A DNA stretch of 64,000 nucleotides from Colwellia maritima (GTDB taxonomy: Bacteria > Pseudomonadota > Gammaproteobacteria > Enterobacterales > Alteromonadaceae). Position 1 is the first letter of the stretch. Every line of letters starts with the position of its first letter. The position numbers and the translations under genes were made by a program. The stretch covers positions 186,001-250,000 of the forward strand of contig NZ_JAKKSL010000004.1 of assembly GCF_022669015.1 (NCBI RefSeq), in the 5' to 3' direction. The notes beneath the pieces are model-generated. The model was not told the DNA's origin. It did not search any database and saw only the letters and a list, made by a program, of their open reading frames with translations. Shown in pieces: positions 37,386-47,478 of this stretch.

Positions 37386-37922
37386 TTAAATAGTCGCGTT
37401 TTTAACCATAGCAACATGGGGGATATCATCTTCAAGATACATGTCAGAAACTTGTTCAAAAGCATGTTGCTGATAATAGGCTGTTAAATGTTGTTGGGCT
37501 GATATTTTTATATTTTTTTTAGGAAAATATTGCTGACATAACTTCAATGCTTCATTCATTAATTCGTGACCTAATCCAGACCCTCTTGCCTGTTCTACAA
37601 TCGCTACACGACCGATACTTATATAGTCTTCGTAGCTTTGACCTTGTGCTAAAATACGTAAATAAGCGACAAGCTTATTATTTTGATAACCCAAAAGGTG
37701 TCGTGTTTCTTTGTGTCTGTCTAATTGATTTGGTTCACTATCTAAATCAGGGTAATAGCACGTTTGTTCAACAACAAACACATCAATACGTAATTTTAAT
37801 AAATCATACAATTGATCAAGTGATAACTCATCAAAGTGTTTAACTTGCCAAGTTGTTTTTATGTTTTCTAAATTATCTAGGTTATCTAGGTTATCTAGGT
37901 TATTTAAGTCATGTAAGTTCAT
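37386..37922 (-). CDS. GNAT acetyltransferase, ElaA type
   Basis: The 178-residue protein matches the ElaA group of GNAT N-acetyltransferases: LYDLLKLRIDVFVVEQTCYYPDLD near the N-terminus and the acetyl-CoA loop in IGRVAIVEQARGSGLGHELM. The substrate is unknown. An unusual N-terminal extension reads NNLDNLDNLDNLEN and is encoded by three perfect nine-base tandem repeats plus one imperfect one (37873-37908). The real start may lie after this repeat. Confidence 0.82.
   Translation of the reverse strand: MNLHDLNNLDNLDNLDNLENIKTTWQVKHFDELSLDQLYDLLKLRIDVFVVEQTCYYPDLDSEPNQLDRHKETRHLLGYQNNKLVAYLRILAQGQSYEDYISIGRVAIVEQARGSGLGHELMNEALKLCQQYFPKKNIKISAQQHLTAYYQQHAFEQVSDMYLEDDIPHVAMVKNATI
37873..37908 (-). 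repeat. Nine-base tandem repeat in the ElaA-like 5' end
   Basis: TTATCTAGG is repeated three times in tandem, followed by one diverged unit TTATTTAAG. Each unit adds three codons, so gain or loss of units keeps the frame. Confidence 0.85.
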
Positions 37923-38068
37923 TTATCTAGTTCAAGAGTAAGCGTTAGTTTTATATAAGCATTAATGATAAAAATGCATCGATGTTAGTGATAACAAGGA
38001 TGCATTTTATTATCAAAAGTTTGACGAAATATTAGCGAGGGTAGAGATATTATTACGTCGAGCCTTTG

Positions 38069-38689
38069 TTATTTATTATGGCGATCTTGTAAAACTGTCA
38101 TGACTTCACTTAAGTCAATTTTTTGATCTGCAAGTAAAACAAGGGTGTGATAGAACAAATCTGCACACTCACCTAACAAGTCTTCTTTCGTTTCTGCAAC
38201 GGCAGCCAAGGCTACTTCAACACCTTCTTCTCCTACTTTTTGTGCCATTTTAGTTGTGCCACGCGAAAATAAATGAGCTGTGTAGCTTTCTTTAGGATCA
38301 TCTCCTTTTCTACTAGCAATGACTTGCTCCAGTTGGCTTAAAAAGTTTTGAGTGGTTAGCTTTTGTTCAGGAAAACAAGACTCAGTGCCTAAATGGCACG
38401 TTGGTCCTATTGGCGTACAAGCAATTAGTAAGCTGTCTTTATCGCAATCTGTAAGCACCTGTTTAACATGTAAAAAATTACCTGAAGTTTCGCCTTTTAC
38501 CCATAATGCTTGTTTGGAACGACTAAAGAAAGTTGCTTTGCCAGAGACTAACGTTGCTTTTAATGAAGCTTGATCCATAAAACCTTGCATTAAAACTGCG
38601 CCCGTAGCGGCATGTTGAATAATAGCAGGAATAAGGTTATCCATTTTTTCCCATGCTAATTCATTGATATTATCTTTGTTTACTAACAT
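38069..38689 (-). CDS. hisI: Bifunctional phosphoribosyl-AMP cyclohydrolase/phosphoribosyl-ATP pyrophosphatase HisIE
   Basis: This enzyme carries out steps 2 and 3 of histidine synthesis. The N-terminal HisI domain ([53 protein letters not shown]) precedes the HisE domain ([39 protein letters not shown]). The 206-residue length is normal for the fusion. It overlaps the end of hisF by seven bases, so the pair is coupled. The rest of the his operon (hisG to hisA) is not upstream. Confidence 0.95.
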   Translation of the reverse strand: MLVNKDNINELAWEKMDNLIPAIIQHAATGAVLMQGFMDQASLKATLVSGKATFFSRSKQALWVKGETSGNFLHVKQVLTDCDKDSLLIACTPIGPTCHLGTESCFPEQKLTTQNFLSQLEQVIASRKGDDPKESYTAHLFSRGTTKMAQKVGEEGVEVALAAVAETKEDLLGECADLFYHTLVLLADQKIDLSEVMTVLQDRHNK

Positions 38690-39461
38690 GGTCTTACCTC
38701 TATGTTTTGTGATCTTAAATAGGTTTTTAGTTCGTCTATTGGAATGATGCCTTTATGAAATACCGAAGCTGCAAGTGCGCCATCAACATCGGCTTGTTGG
38801 TAAACTTCGGCAAAATGTTCAATCGTGCCTGCACCACCTGAAGCAATTAATGGTACAGTACATGCGGCTCTTGCTGCTTGTAATTGAGCAATATCATAGC
38901 CTTGTCTAACGCCATCTTGGTTCATGCAATTAAGCACTATTTCACCGTAAAGACCTAAACTAACCACTTTTTTTATCCATTCGAATGTGGTCCAGTTTGT
39001 TTTTTGAGTACGGTTTTCATCGCCTGTAAATTGATATACTTGATATTGTTGTGATTCTTTGTCATAAAAACTATCAATACCAACCACGACACATTGTTGT
39101 CCAAAATGATCAGCAAGACGAGAAATAAGTGTGGGATCACGTAGAGCAGGGGAGTTAATACTAATTTTGTCTGCCCCCATCATGAGTATTTCTTTGGCGT
39201 CAGCTTCGCTTTTTATGCCACCCGACACAAAAAGGAATATCAATTACTTGCGCAATACGGCTAACCCGGACTTTTATCAACAACACGACCATCAGAGCCG
39301 GCAGTAATATCATAAAAAACCAGTTCGTCTGCGCCGGCTTCAGCATATTTTTGAGCTAACGGAACAATATCACCAATAATTTCATGATTTCTAAATTGTA
39401 CACCTTTGACAACTTTACCATCACGTACATCTAAACAAGGAATTATGCGTTTTGCTAACAT
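38683..39461 (-). CDS. hisF: Imidazole glycerol phosphate synthase cyclase subunit HisF (two frameshifts)
   Basis: HisF with HisH makes imidazole-glycerol phosphate and AICAR. The start [20 protein letters not shown], the [15 protein letters not shown] block and the phosphate sites FVSGGIKS and ASGGAGT are diagnostic. Two indels are needed: near 39265-39270 (extra base, KSPG for KSWV) and near 39227-39236 (a GT pair apparently lost in TTTTGTGTCGG). Corrected length is about 256 residues. hisA is not directly upstream, so in this genome hisF-hisIE is either separate from the other his genes or cut off from them. A 29-codon ORF (39455-39544) overlaps its start. Confidence 0.92.
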
Positions 39462-39544
39462 GGTGCCACCATCGGGTTAATTGTTTGATTTTCAATATTT
39501 AAAATTTCATTTTCTTTGTGTTTTGTATTTCGTAGGAGACGCAT

Positions 39545-39904
39545 AAGATACACTTGGTATATTGTTGTTCTAATAAAAGAATAGTTCTTTAATGAGTGAA
39601 TACTAATGCATTGTTATGCACTTAATTCTTGGGTGTAAATATACATTAATTTTAAAGCGTTGTTAATCTCAGTATTAGATTATTAGCTGATTAAGTAGAA
39701 TTCTATTGATACTTTATTTATTTATTCAGTAATGTGGGGTGGATTTGTTTAATTGGGTGAGAAAAAATTGTATTTAACCAATTTAAATCGCCCACGTTGC
39801 GCCAAATTAACTATGCCACTACAAACAAACGTTAAGATTGAGTTCACAGCTAAAAATACGATGCAACAAACTGTTTTTCAGCAGTGTTAAAAAGTCTCTT
39901 GTGT
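39545..39904. other. Noncoding gap upstream of hisF
   Basis: About 360 bases of AT-rich DNA between hisF and the endonuclease-family gene. I see no tRNA, no long frame and no leader peptide with a histidine run, so a his attenuator is not evident. It probably holds the hisF promoter and the 3' flank of the next gene. Confidence 0.4.
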
Positions 39905-40932
39905 TTATGATCTCAGGGTTAATGTGACTAAGGCTATACCGTGATCTGTGCTTTCGCCATCACGCTCAAACAGCGGGTTGATTAGATGTCGGTTGTACGT
40001 GTGATAATCGCTAACTTCATAAAGACTGTCGTGATAGGCGGCGTTAAATTCACAGGATAATAATATGTAATCGAGCACTGAACTATTTGCGCCAAAATAG
40101 TGTGTAGGGGGGCGGGGCTCTGCGGTTTTATCTGCTTTATTTAGCTCATTTTTTTGTACTTCTTGAAATAAATCCCAAGCATCTGTTAAGCAATATTTGG
40201 CTAGATAGGTATCGCGGTCAGTAACCGATATAAATCTCAGGGTATTTGTTAATAAGTGATTTAGCACACCATCAGTTAGGGTGTTATTAAAATCACCCAT
40301 TAAGATCATAGGATTCCCCGTGTTTTCTCGACGTTGTATCATATCAATCATAAGTAACGTTGCTTCGCTACCTCGTTGTACGGTTGATCCCCATGAACCG
40401 CCCACTTGGGCTTTTAGTGTTTCAATAATCGTTTTTTCTACCGGTTGGTGTTTACTTTGTTCGTCCAATTCAATCATTGATCGTTTCGATTTAAAGTGCA
40501 CCACATAGCAATCACAATTGCCTATATGGGGGGCGTTAATTGTCGCTCTTATTATTTTACGGCTAAATGAAAAATTACCAGTTAAACCTAATGTTTGAGC
40601 AAGCTCTGAGTTGGATTCTACTGCGGCAACATTAATAATAGGGTAACGAGAAGCAATAGCGACAACGGGCCGTTTGTAAATAAAATCATCTATGATCTGG
40701 GGTTGGTCGACAACGGCAAAAAAAGCATAACCTTGGCTATTCACTAATGCTTGCAAAGACTCGATACTAAAAACTTCTTGAAACCCAATAATGTCAGGTC
40801 GGGTGCTCGCGTAAATATTCAGTAATCCATGTTTGCTTTTTTTGCCATTGCTGTGCACTATAAATACGCTCAAATTCGTAAAAAGCATTCGGTGGTTCAA
40901 GGTAGTTGAATAAATTGAACGTTGCTACTTTA
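39905..40932 (-). CDS. Endonuclease/exonuclease/phosphatase family protein (frameshifted)
   Basis: This protein has the EEP (DNase I-like) fold: KVATFNLFNYLEPPNAF at the N-terminus, RPDIIGFQEVF with the metal-binding glutamate, ILMGDFNNT, and the C-terminal STDHGI motif with the catalytic histidine. It could act on nucleic acid or on a phospholipid or sugar phosphate; the substrate is open. An extra C near 40799-40804 separates the first 43 or so recognisable residues from the rest. The 5' end is uncertain: the frame is open to about 41060 without an ATG, so I mark only the recognisable part, and another indel near the start is likely. Confidence 0.72.
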
Positions 40933-41141
40933 AGCTGCGTATTTAGTTCCGCAGCATAAGGGGGATTCTGATTTATATCGTGACTATTTTCGTTTGTTTT
41001 ACTGTTTGCTTGGATAATAATGCTAACTCTATAATAAGTGGAAGCATTATTATACCTTAAACTTTATTCTTTAGATGTGCTGTTTTTAAGTAACGTATAT
41101 TTAACCTTGTATTTTAGATTTTATATTACTAGTATTTAAAT

Positions 41142-42403
41142 TTACGTTCTATATTCAGCATTAATTTTGACGTAATCATAACTAAAATCACAGGTCCAAA
41201 TGGTTGCTTTTTCATTACCTCTGTTCAATTGCACTGTGATGTCTATTTCAGCTTCGTTCATGATCGCTTGAGCTTCTTTTTCAATATAACTTACCGCAAG
41301 TCCGCCTTTTTCAGCAACCAATAAATTACCAAAATAAAGTGATAATTGTGTTGTGTCTAAATCATTTAACGAGTGACATTCTCTAGAAGCATAGCCAATA
41401 GCAGCAAGTACTCGACCTAAATTAGGGTCAGAAGCAAACATGGCTGTTTTAACGAGAGGGCTTTTCGCGATAGAATAACCAACGGTTTTAGCTTCATGAT
41501 TTGTGAGCGCGCCCTCAACTGTAATGGTGATAAACTTGGTTGCCCCTTCGCCATCACGTACGATTGCTTTAGCTAAGTATTGTGACGTTTCAAGTAGCGC
41601 ATTAAATATGGCTTCATAGCCTTCATCATCACGGCTTGTGATCGCAGGCGCATTACTTTTGCCTGTGGCTATGACAATAAACGAGTCATTCGTTGAGGTG
41701 TCACCATCAACTGAAATACAGTTAAACGAGAGGTCCGCAATTTCTTTGGTGATGCTGTCTAATAATGGTTGCGATATAGCGGCATCGGTTGCCACATATC
41801 CTAACATGGTCGCCATGTTAGGATGTATCATGCCTGAACCTTTTGATATACCTGTGATATTGATGTTTTCTTGGCCTACATTTACTTGAGTGGCGTAAGC
41901 TTTAGGCACTATGTCTGTCGTCATAATCGTTGTAGCTGCGTCAGCCCAGTTATCGCTAGCTAAGTTAGCAACGGCATTTGGCAGTCCAAACCTAAAATTT
42001 TACTCATTGGTAAGTGTTCTAAAATGACCCCCGTTGAAAAGGGTAATATAGACTCTACAGGGATGGTCATAATTTCAGCTAAGTGTTCACAGGTGGTTAG
42101 TGCATCTAACATGCCTTGCTCGCCAGTACCTGCATTGGCGTTACCCGTATTGATTACTAATGCTTTTATACCATTTACACCGTTGTTTTTTACGGCATCT
42201 AAGTGCTGTTTACACAAAGTAACAGGGGCAGCGCAAAAACGGTTTTGAGTAAATACACCTGACACAGCACTGCCATCAGCAATTTCAATAATAAGTAAAT
42301 CTTTCCGGTTTGTTTTTTTAATATTTGATTCTGCCCAACCTAGGCGAATGCCTTGAATTGGTGAAAGAGACGCAGGAATTAGTTCAGGTAAATTAACAGG
42401 CAT
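41142..42403 (-). CDS. argJ: Bifunctional glutamate N-acetyltransferase/amino-acid acetyltransferase ArgJ (frameshifted)
   Basis: ArgJ transfers the acetyl group from N-acetylornithine to glutamate, recycling it in arginine synthesis. The self-cleavage site is in IHPNMATMLGY, where the threonine becomes the nucleophile of the beta chain. Other conserved blocks are ALVINTGNANAGTGEQG, STGVILEHLPMSKI, SVDGDTSTNDS and VRDGEGATKF. The frame breaks near 41981-41992; correction gives GLPNAVANLASDNWADAATTIMTTD. Full length is about 419 residues. It is divergent from upp across 362 bases with an FNR-like box in between. No other arg genes are adjacent. Confidence 0.93.
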
Positions 42404-42765
42404 ATAAGTAAATTAGGATATATAAGAGTAGGTAAATATTACGCTTTTATGGTTTTTTATGCAAAGCAATATTGAGGGAGTAGTATGATTTAGTACCATT
42501 AGTTACAGAAAACAAACGAGAGGGTTTAGGTGGATGACAAATTGAAAAAACCTTTTGTTTTAGTGATGGGTTTATTTACTGAACTAGAGTATGGATTTTA
42601 TTTTTATAATACCCTTATTTGATAACGATCAAATAAGATTGACGCTTGATAATTTAACCAAGATTTTTTGTTTTTATATAGTTGCAGGCATTATTATTTT
42701 TAACGTTCAATGCTATTATTATCAGCAATTATAAGTTGTATTAAATCAAATAAATGAGAGTCTTT
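42404..42765. other. Divergent intergenic region argJ/upp
   Basis: 362 bases without a visible gene. It contains the FNR-like palindrome, an adjacent TTGACG that could be a -35, and AT-rich sequence that must hold both promoters. I see no riboswitch. Confidence 0.5.
42619..42632. promoter_or_regulatory. Perfect FNR/Anr-type box in the argJ-upp gap
   Basis: TTGATAACGATCAA fits the FNR consensus TTGAT-N4-ATCAA exactly and sits inside a longer perfect ten-base inverted repeat (42614-42623 / 42628-42637). It is 134 bases before the upp start. A transcription terminator is unlikely because both neighbours point away from it. Confidence 0.62.
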
Positions 42766-43395
42766 ATGAAAGTTCATGAAATAAAACACCCTTTAGTTCA
42801 ACACAAACTTGGATTAATGCGTGCTAATGGTATTAGTACCAAAAATTTTAGGGAGCTTTGCGGTGAAGTTGGCGCATTACTTACCTATGAAGCTACCCGA
42901 AACCTAGCTACTGAACAAATTACGATTGAAGGTTGGGAAGGTAATCAAATAGAAGTTGAAAACATCAAAGGTAAAAAAATTACTATTGTGCCTATTTTAC
43001 GTGCAGGGTTAGGTATGTTAGATGGAGTAATCCCTTTGATTCCTAGTGCAAAAATTAGTGTGGTTGGGTTATATCGTGATGAAGAAACGCTAGAAGCTGT
43101 TCCTTATTTTGATAAAGTCGTCAGTGATATTGAGCAAAGAACCGCATTAATTGTTGATCCTATGTTGGCAACAGGCGGAACCTTGATTGCAACGATTGAC
43201 TTACTAAAATCAAAGGGATGTAAGGATATTATGGGTTTGTTTTTGGTCGCTTCACCAGAGGGAATAGAAAAACTGCAAGCAGCGCATGATGACGTTGATA
43301 TATTTGTAGCATCCATTGATGATCACCTTAATGAGAATGGCTATATCGTGCCTGGTTTAGGTGATGCGGGTGATAAAATCTTTGGAACCAAATAG
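42766..43395 (+). CDS. upp: Uracil phosphoribosyltransferase
   Basis: Upp converts uracil and PRPP to UMP in the salvage pathway. The PRPP loop is [19 protein letters not shown], and the uracil-binding C-terminus is [16 protein letters not shown]. The start at 42766 ([11 protein letters not shown]) is preferred over 42754 because it matches the family's N-terminus and places GAGAG upstream. Length is 209 residues, normal for the family. The uracil permease gene follows three bases after the stop codon, so both are in one operon. Confidence 0.96.
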   Translation: MKVHEIKHPLVQHKLGLMRANGISTKNFRELCGEVGALLTYEATRNLATEQITIEGWEGNQIEVENIKGKKITIVPILRAGLGMLDGVIPLIPSAKISVVGLYRDEETLEAVPYFDKVVSDIEQRTALIVDPMLATGGTLIATIDLLKSKGCKDIMGLFLVASPEGIEKLQAAHDDVDIFVASIDDHLNENGYIVPGLGDAGDKIFGTK

Positions 43396-43398
43396 AAG

Positions 43399-44613
43399 AT
43401 GATAGATTTAAAAACACCTTTGCTCGGTGCTCAAATGCTATTTGTTGCTTTTGGGGCGTTAGTTTTAGTACCTATTTTAACTGGACTAGATCCAAACGTA
43501 GCGTTGTTTACCGCAGGCATAGGTACACTTTTATTTCAACTCGTTACAAAACGACAAGTGCCTATATTTCTTGCTTCATCTTTTGCCTTTATTGCGCCTA
43601 TTTCATATGGTGTAGCAAGTTGGGGAATAGCTGCTACCATGTCAGGCTTGGTTGCTGCGGGTTTGTTTTATGTATTATTAAGTTTTGTTGTTGCATGGCG
43701 TGGTGACGGTGTTATTAATAGGTTACTGCCACCTGTTGTAGTCGCACCAGTTATTATGGTTATTGGGTTAAATTTAGCACCCGTTGGCGTTAATATGGCT
43801 TTAGGAAAGTCAGGTGACGGAGCTTTGCAACTTGTTGACCCGACAATTGCTTTAATTATTTCGATGGCTGCTTTAACAACAACCATTTTAGTGTCTTTAT
43901 TGGGGAAAGGCATTTTTAAGTTAATACCTATATTAGCAGGGTTAGTGGTGGGTTATGGGTTAGCGTTAGCTTTTGGTATTGTCGATTTTTCGATTGTAGA
44001 CCAAAGCCCTTGGTTTGCTATTCCCCATTTTGTTACACCTGTATTTCATTGGGAAGCCGTGTTATTTATTTTACCTATCGCCATTGCGCCACTCGTTGAG
44101 CACATTGGTGATATAACGGCTATTTCACATATCACGGGAAAAGATTTTTTATCAAAACCTGGCTTAAAGAGAACTTTATTAGGTGATGGTATAGCAACAT
44201 CAGCTGCTGCCATGCTTGGCGGCCCACCCAATACTACCTATTCAGAAGTGACCGGCGCTGTTGCGCTAACCAAGTCTTTTAATCCCGTTATCATGACTTG
44301 GGCCGCTTTTTTTGCTATTGCCTTGTCTTTTATGGGAAAAACCGGTGCTGTGTTATCAACCATACCTGTACCTGTAATGGGCGGTATCATGGTGCTATTG
44401 TTTGGTACCATTGCGGTGATTGGTTTGAGAACATTGGTAACAGCTCAGGTTGACTTATCAAAAAGTAAAAATCTGGCTATTGTTGCTGTGGTGTTAGTGT
44501 TTGGTTTGGGGGGAATGCACTTTAGCTTTGGTAGTTTTCAGTTAAAAGGAATTGCTTTGGCCGCTATATCAGCTATTTTACTTAACATGCTGTTACCAAA
44601 CGAGAAACACTGA
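43399..44613 (+). CDS. uraA: Uracil:proton symporter UraA
   Basis: This 404-residue inner-membrane carrier of the nucleobase-cation symporter-2 family has about 14 hydrophobic segments. Diagnostic blocks are the early Gln/Met-rich GAQMLFVAFGALVLVPIL, the substrate-site glutamate in IAPLVEHIGDITAIS, and GGPPNTTYSEVTGAVALTK. It imports uracil for the Upp enzyme encoded immediately upstream. The intergenic distance of three bases indicates cotranscription and probably coupled translation. Confidence 0.95.
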   Translation: MIDLKTPLLGAQMLFVAFGALVLVPILTGLDPNVALFTAGIGTLLFQLVTKRQVPIFLASSFAFIAPISYGVASWGIAATMSGLVAAGLFYVLLSFVVAWRGDGVINRLLPPVVVAPVIMVIGLNLAPVGVNMALGKSGDGALQLVDPTIALIISMAALTTTILVSLLGKGIFKLIPILAGLVVGYGLALAFGIVDFSIVDQSPWFAIPHFVTPVFHWEAVLFILPIAIAPLVEHIGDITAISHITGKDFLSKPGLKRTLLGDGIATSAAAMLGGPPNTTYSEVTGAVALTKSFNPVIMTWAAFFAIALSFMGKTGAVLSTIPVPVMGGIMVLLFGTIAVIGLRTLVTAQVDLSKSKNLAIVAVVLVFGLGGMHFSFGSFQLKGIALAAISAILLNMLLPNEKH

Positions 44614-44719
44614 TTTCACAATAAATAATTGATATTATTTATCATTTAACTCCCCATAAAAGCGGTTTGTTTTTTATCTGGGGAGGAATCTATTTCAATT
44701 ACGTTACTGCGTTATGAAC

Positions 44720-45100
44720 CTAATTCTTACGATGCAGTGCACAAATTTTATTACCCGATGGATCACGTAAGTAGGCAAGATAAAGTTGTCTTCCTCCCGA
44801 TTCACGTACACCCGGAGCATCTTCACAACTTATACCACCATTGGCAATGCCGGCGGCATGCCATGCATCAGCCTGTTCGCCAGAAATAGCAGAAAAGCCT
44901 ATTGTTATACCGTTACCATGGCTTGCAGGTTCACCATTGATCGGTGGTGTGAGGGCAAAAATACCTGTGTCAGTAAAGTAAAAGCAGCGGCCTTTATCGT
45001 CCATAATACCTGGTTTATGGCCTAATTCACCTAAAATAGCATCGTAAAAAACTTTAGATGCATTAACATCGTTGGCCCCGATCATGATATGACTAAACAT
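44720..45100 (-). CDS. VOC-family (glyoxalase/dioxygenase-like) protein
   Basis: The 126-residue single-domain VOC protein begins MFSHIMIGANDVNASKVFYD and ends YLRDPSGNKICALHRKN. Both ends carry the conserved metal-ligand and turn pattern of the glyoxalase/bleomycin-resistance fold. The family includes glyoxalase I-like and resistance proteins; the substrate here is unknown. It stands alone on the minus strand between uraA and the second dnaK, and the dnaK terminator lies between the two. Confidence 0.8.
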   Translation of the reverse strand: MFSHIMIGANDVNASKVFYDAILGELGHKPGIMDDKGRCFYFTDTGIFALTPPINGEPASHGNGITIGFSAISGEQADAWHAAGIANGGISCEDAPGVRESGGRQLYLAYLRDPSGNKICALHRKN

Positions 45101-45208
45101 TTATCTTTCCTTTATTATTTATGGGTAGGTGTAAATTCCTGCTTATCATATGATGCATACTGGTGGGTCACAAGCAGTAATTTAACCTAAATTTTGGTTA
45201 AAAAAAGG

Positions 45209-45240
45209 AAAACCCCCAACACAAAATGTAGGGGGTTTTA
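45209..45240 (-). terminator. Intrinsic terminator of the second dnaK
   Basis: On the minus strand AAAACCCCCTACA and the matching GGGGGTTTT form a strong hairpin ending in T residues, 37 bases after the dnaK-like stop codon. Confidence 0.82.
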
Positions 45241-45276
45241 GCATTTAACGCTTTATCGTTAATCAATCAGAACGGG

Positions 45277-47175
45277 TTAACCGTTACTCACTTCTTCAAA
45301 ATCAGCATCAATAATGTCATCATCACTGTTGGCATCGTTTGCTGCTTGAACATCCTCTGTATTACCTTGATTTGGTGATTGTTGAGCTTGCATTAGTTGA
45401 CTATAAGCATCCTGCAATGCTTTTTGTCGCATTTCAATCGCCGCTTTATCATTGCCATTAACTGCCATTTTTAGTTGCTCAATTAATGTTTTAAGCGCTT
45501 CTTGTTGTTCTTGTGCCATACTCGTCATTGAGGTTTGTACGGTATGAATTAATTGGTCTGCTTGGTTACGCTGCTCAACTAACTCACGCTTTTGTTTATC
45601 TTCATTTGCGTGTTTTTCAGCATCTTGCACCATGCTATTAATTTCATCTTCCGTTAAACCACTTGATGCGGTAATTTTAATGCTTTGCTCCTTGCCCGTC
45701 GCTTTATCTTTTGCCGACACATTTAAAATACCATTAGCATCTATATCAAACGTAACCTCAACTTGTACTGAACCGCGTGGACCAGGGTTAATATCCGTTA
45801 AGTTAAATTGCCCTAACGATTTATTGTCTGTTGCCATTTCTCGCTGTCCTTGCAATACATGTATAGTCACTGCCGCTTGATTATCTTCAGCGGTTGAAAA
45901 CGATTCTGAAGCCCGTGTTGGTATAGAGGTATTTTTATCTATCAATTTAGTCATAATACCCCCTAAGGTTTCAATACCCAGTGACAATGGTGTTACATCA
46001 AGTAATAAAACGTCATTCACTGTTCCCGATAGCACACCTGATTGAATTGCTGCACCCATGGCAACAGCTTCATCTGGATTAACATCTTTACGTGGTTCTT
46101 TACCAAAGAAGGTTTTTACTGCTTCTTGTACTTTTGGCATGCGTGTTTGACCACCCACTAAAATAACCTCGTCAATATCTGCTTTACTCAAACCAAGATC
46201 TTTTAATGCGAGTTTACACGGAGCGATAGTACTTTTAACTAAATCTTCTACCAATGACTCCAGTTTGGCTCGAGTAACTTGCACATTTAAATGTTTAGGT
46301 CCATTGGCGTCAGCAGTAATATACGGTAAATTAACATCAGTTTGCAGTGCAGATGATAACTCAATTTTCGCTTTTTCAGCTGACTCTTTAATACGTTGTA
46401 AAGCTAAAGGGTCGTTATGAATGTCAATACCACTGTCTTTCTTGAATTCGTCAGCAAGGTAATTAATTAAGCGTAAATCAAAATCTTCACCACCTAAAAA
46501 TGTATCACCGTTGGTTGCTAATACTTCAAATTGTTTTTCACCATCAACATTGGATATTTCAATAATAGAAATATCAAAGGTTCCGCCGCCTAAATCGTAC
46601 ACCACAACTTTTTGGTCAGACTTACTATTCTTATCAACACCATATGCTAATGCTGCTGCAGTAGGTTCGTTAATAATACGTTTAACATCAAGACCTGCAA
46701 TTTTTCCTGCGTCTTTTGTTGCTTGTCGTTGAGAGTCATTAAAGTATCTTGGCACAGTAATAACGGCCTCTGTTACTGCTTCGCCTAAATAAGCTTCAGC
46801 ATCTTTTTTCAATTTACGTAATACTTGAGCCGATACTTCTTGTGGTGACATGGCTTTGCCATTAACCTCAACCCACGCATCACCATTTTTTGCTTTAACA
46901 ATTTTATAAGGCGCCAATTTAATATCTTTTTGCACTTCTTTATCGTCGAATTTACGGCCAATTAACCGTTTAATTGCAAAAAGTGTATTTTCAGAGTTTG
47001 TCACCGCTTGTCTTTTGGCCGGTTGACCGGCTAATGTTTCGTTGTTAGCGTAAGCAACAACAGAGGGGGTAGTTCGACTGCCTTCGGCATTGTCGATTAT
47101 TTTGGCTTTACCACCTTCCATAACTGCTACACATGAATTTGTTGTTCCTAAATCAATACCAATAATCTTAGTCAT
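45277..47175 (-). CDS. Second DnaK (Hsp70) paralogue
   Basis: This complete Hsp70 of 632 residues has the same blocks as the main Dna[47 protein letters not shown] and the tail [10 protein letters not shown]. It is therefore a true DnaK-type protein and not HscA or HscC. The start at 47175 is chosen because GGTGA lies five bases upstream; a start at 47184 would overlap that site. There is no dnaJ or grpE here and no sigma-32 promoter upstream. Instead a Crp/Fnr-type palindrome (47331-47348) lies in the gap to a divergent Crp/Fnr gene, so this copy is probably controlled by a different signal. Confidence 0.93.
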   Translation of the reverse strand: MTKIIGIDLGTTNSCVAVMEGGKAKIIDNAEGSRTTPSVVAYANNETLAGQPAKRQAVTNSENTLFAIKRLIGRKFDDKEVQKDIKLAPYKIVKAKNGDAWVEVNGKAMSPQEVSAQVLRKLKKDAEAYLGEAVTEAVITVPRYFNDSQRQATKDAGKIAGLDVKRIINEPTAAALAYGVDKNSKSDQKVVVYDLGGGTFDISIIEISNVDGEKQFEVLATNGDTFLGGEDFDLRLINYLADEFKKDSGIDIHNDPLALQRIKESAEKAKIELSSALQTDVNLPYITADANGPKHLNVQVTRAKLESLVEDLVKSTIAPCKLALKDLGLSKADIDEVILVGGQTRMPKVQEAVKTFFGKEPRKDVNPDEAVAMGAAIQSGVLSGTVNDVLLLDVTPLSLGIETLGGIMTKLIDKNTSIPTRASESFSTAEDNQAAVTIHVLQGQREMATDNKSLGQFNLTDINPGPRGSVQVEVTFDIDANGILNVSAKDKATGKEQSIKITASSGLTEDEINSMVQDAEKHANEDKQKRELVEQRNQADQLIHTVQTSMTSMAQEQQEALKTLIEQLKMAVNGNDKAAIEMRQKALQDAYSQLMQAQQSPNQGNTEDVQAANDANSDDDIIDADFEEVSNG

Positions 47176-47330
47176 AATAATCACCTGTTACTTGAATAAA
47201 TTGCTTACTAAAAAGCATTTAATAAAAAGGCCTGCTGCTTTATGGTTATTACCAATGAAGTAGTTTGACCAGATAAACAACCTAGGCTGTTTGTTAGTGG
47301 AGCTATGATAAGGGAGAATAGATAAGCGCT

Positions 47331-47348
47331 CTGTCATAAATATGACAG
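47331..47348. promoter_or_regulatory. Crp/Fnr-type operator between second dnaK and its divergent regulator
   Basis: CTGTCATAAATATGACAG is a perfect 18-base palindrome of the form TGTCA-N6-TGACA, the usual Crp/Fnr half-site spacing. A minus-strand TATCAT (47310-47305) is a good -10 for dnaK2. The implied start near 47298 puts the operator centre at -41.5, the class II activator position. Confidence 0.65.
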
Positions 47349-47478
47349 TTCTAGCAATTTAGTTTTATTCATATTATTTACATTAGTTGTAACAGTATTC
47401 GTTGTATTAGTTTTGCTATATACAAACAACTAGGTAAAATAAAACTACTCGTAGATACGACCCATTAACTTGATATTT

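Noticed and set aside
39462-39904. Histidine attenuator or riboswitch upstream of hisF
   Set aside because: No leader peptide with a histidine run and no terminator/antiterminator pair is visible.
44650-44690. CTCCCCA ... TGGGGAG hairpin after uraA as an intrinsic terminator
   Set aside because: The stem is present, but no T run follows it on the plus strand; the role is unclear.
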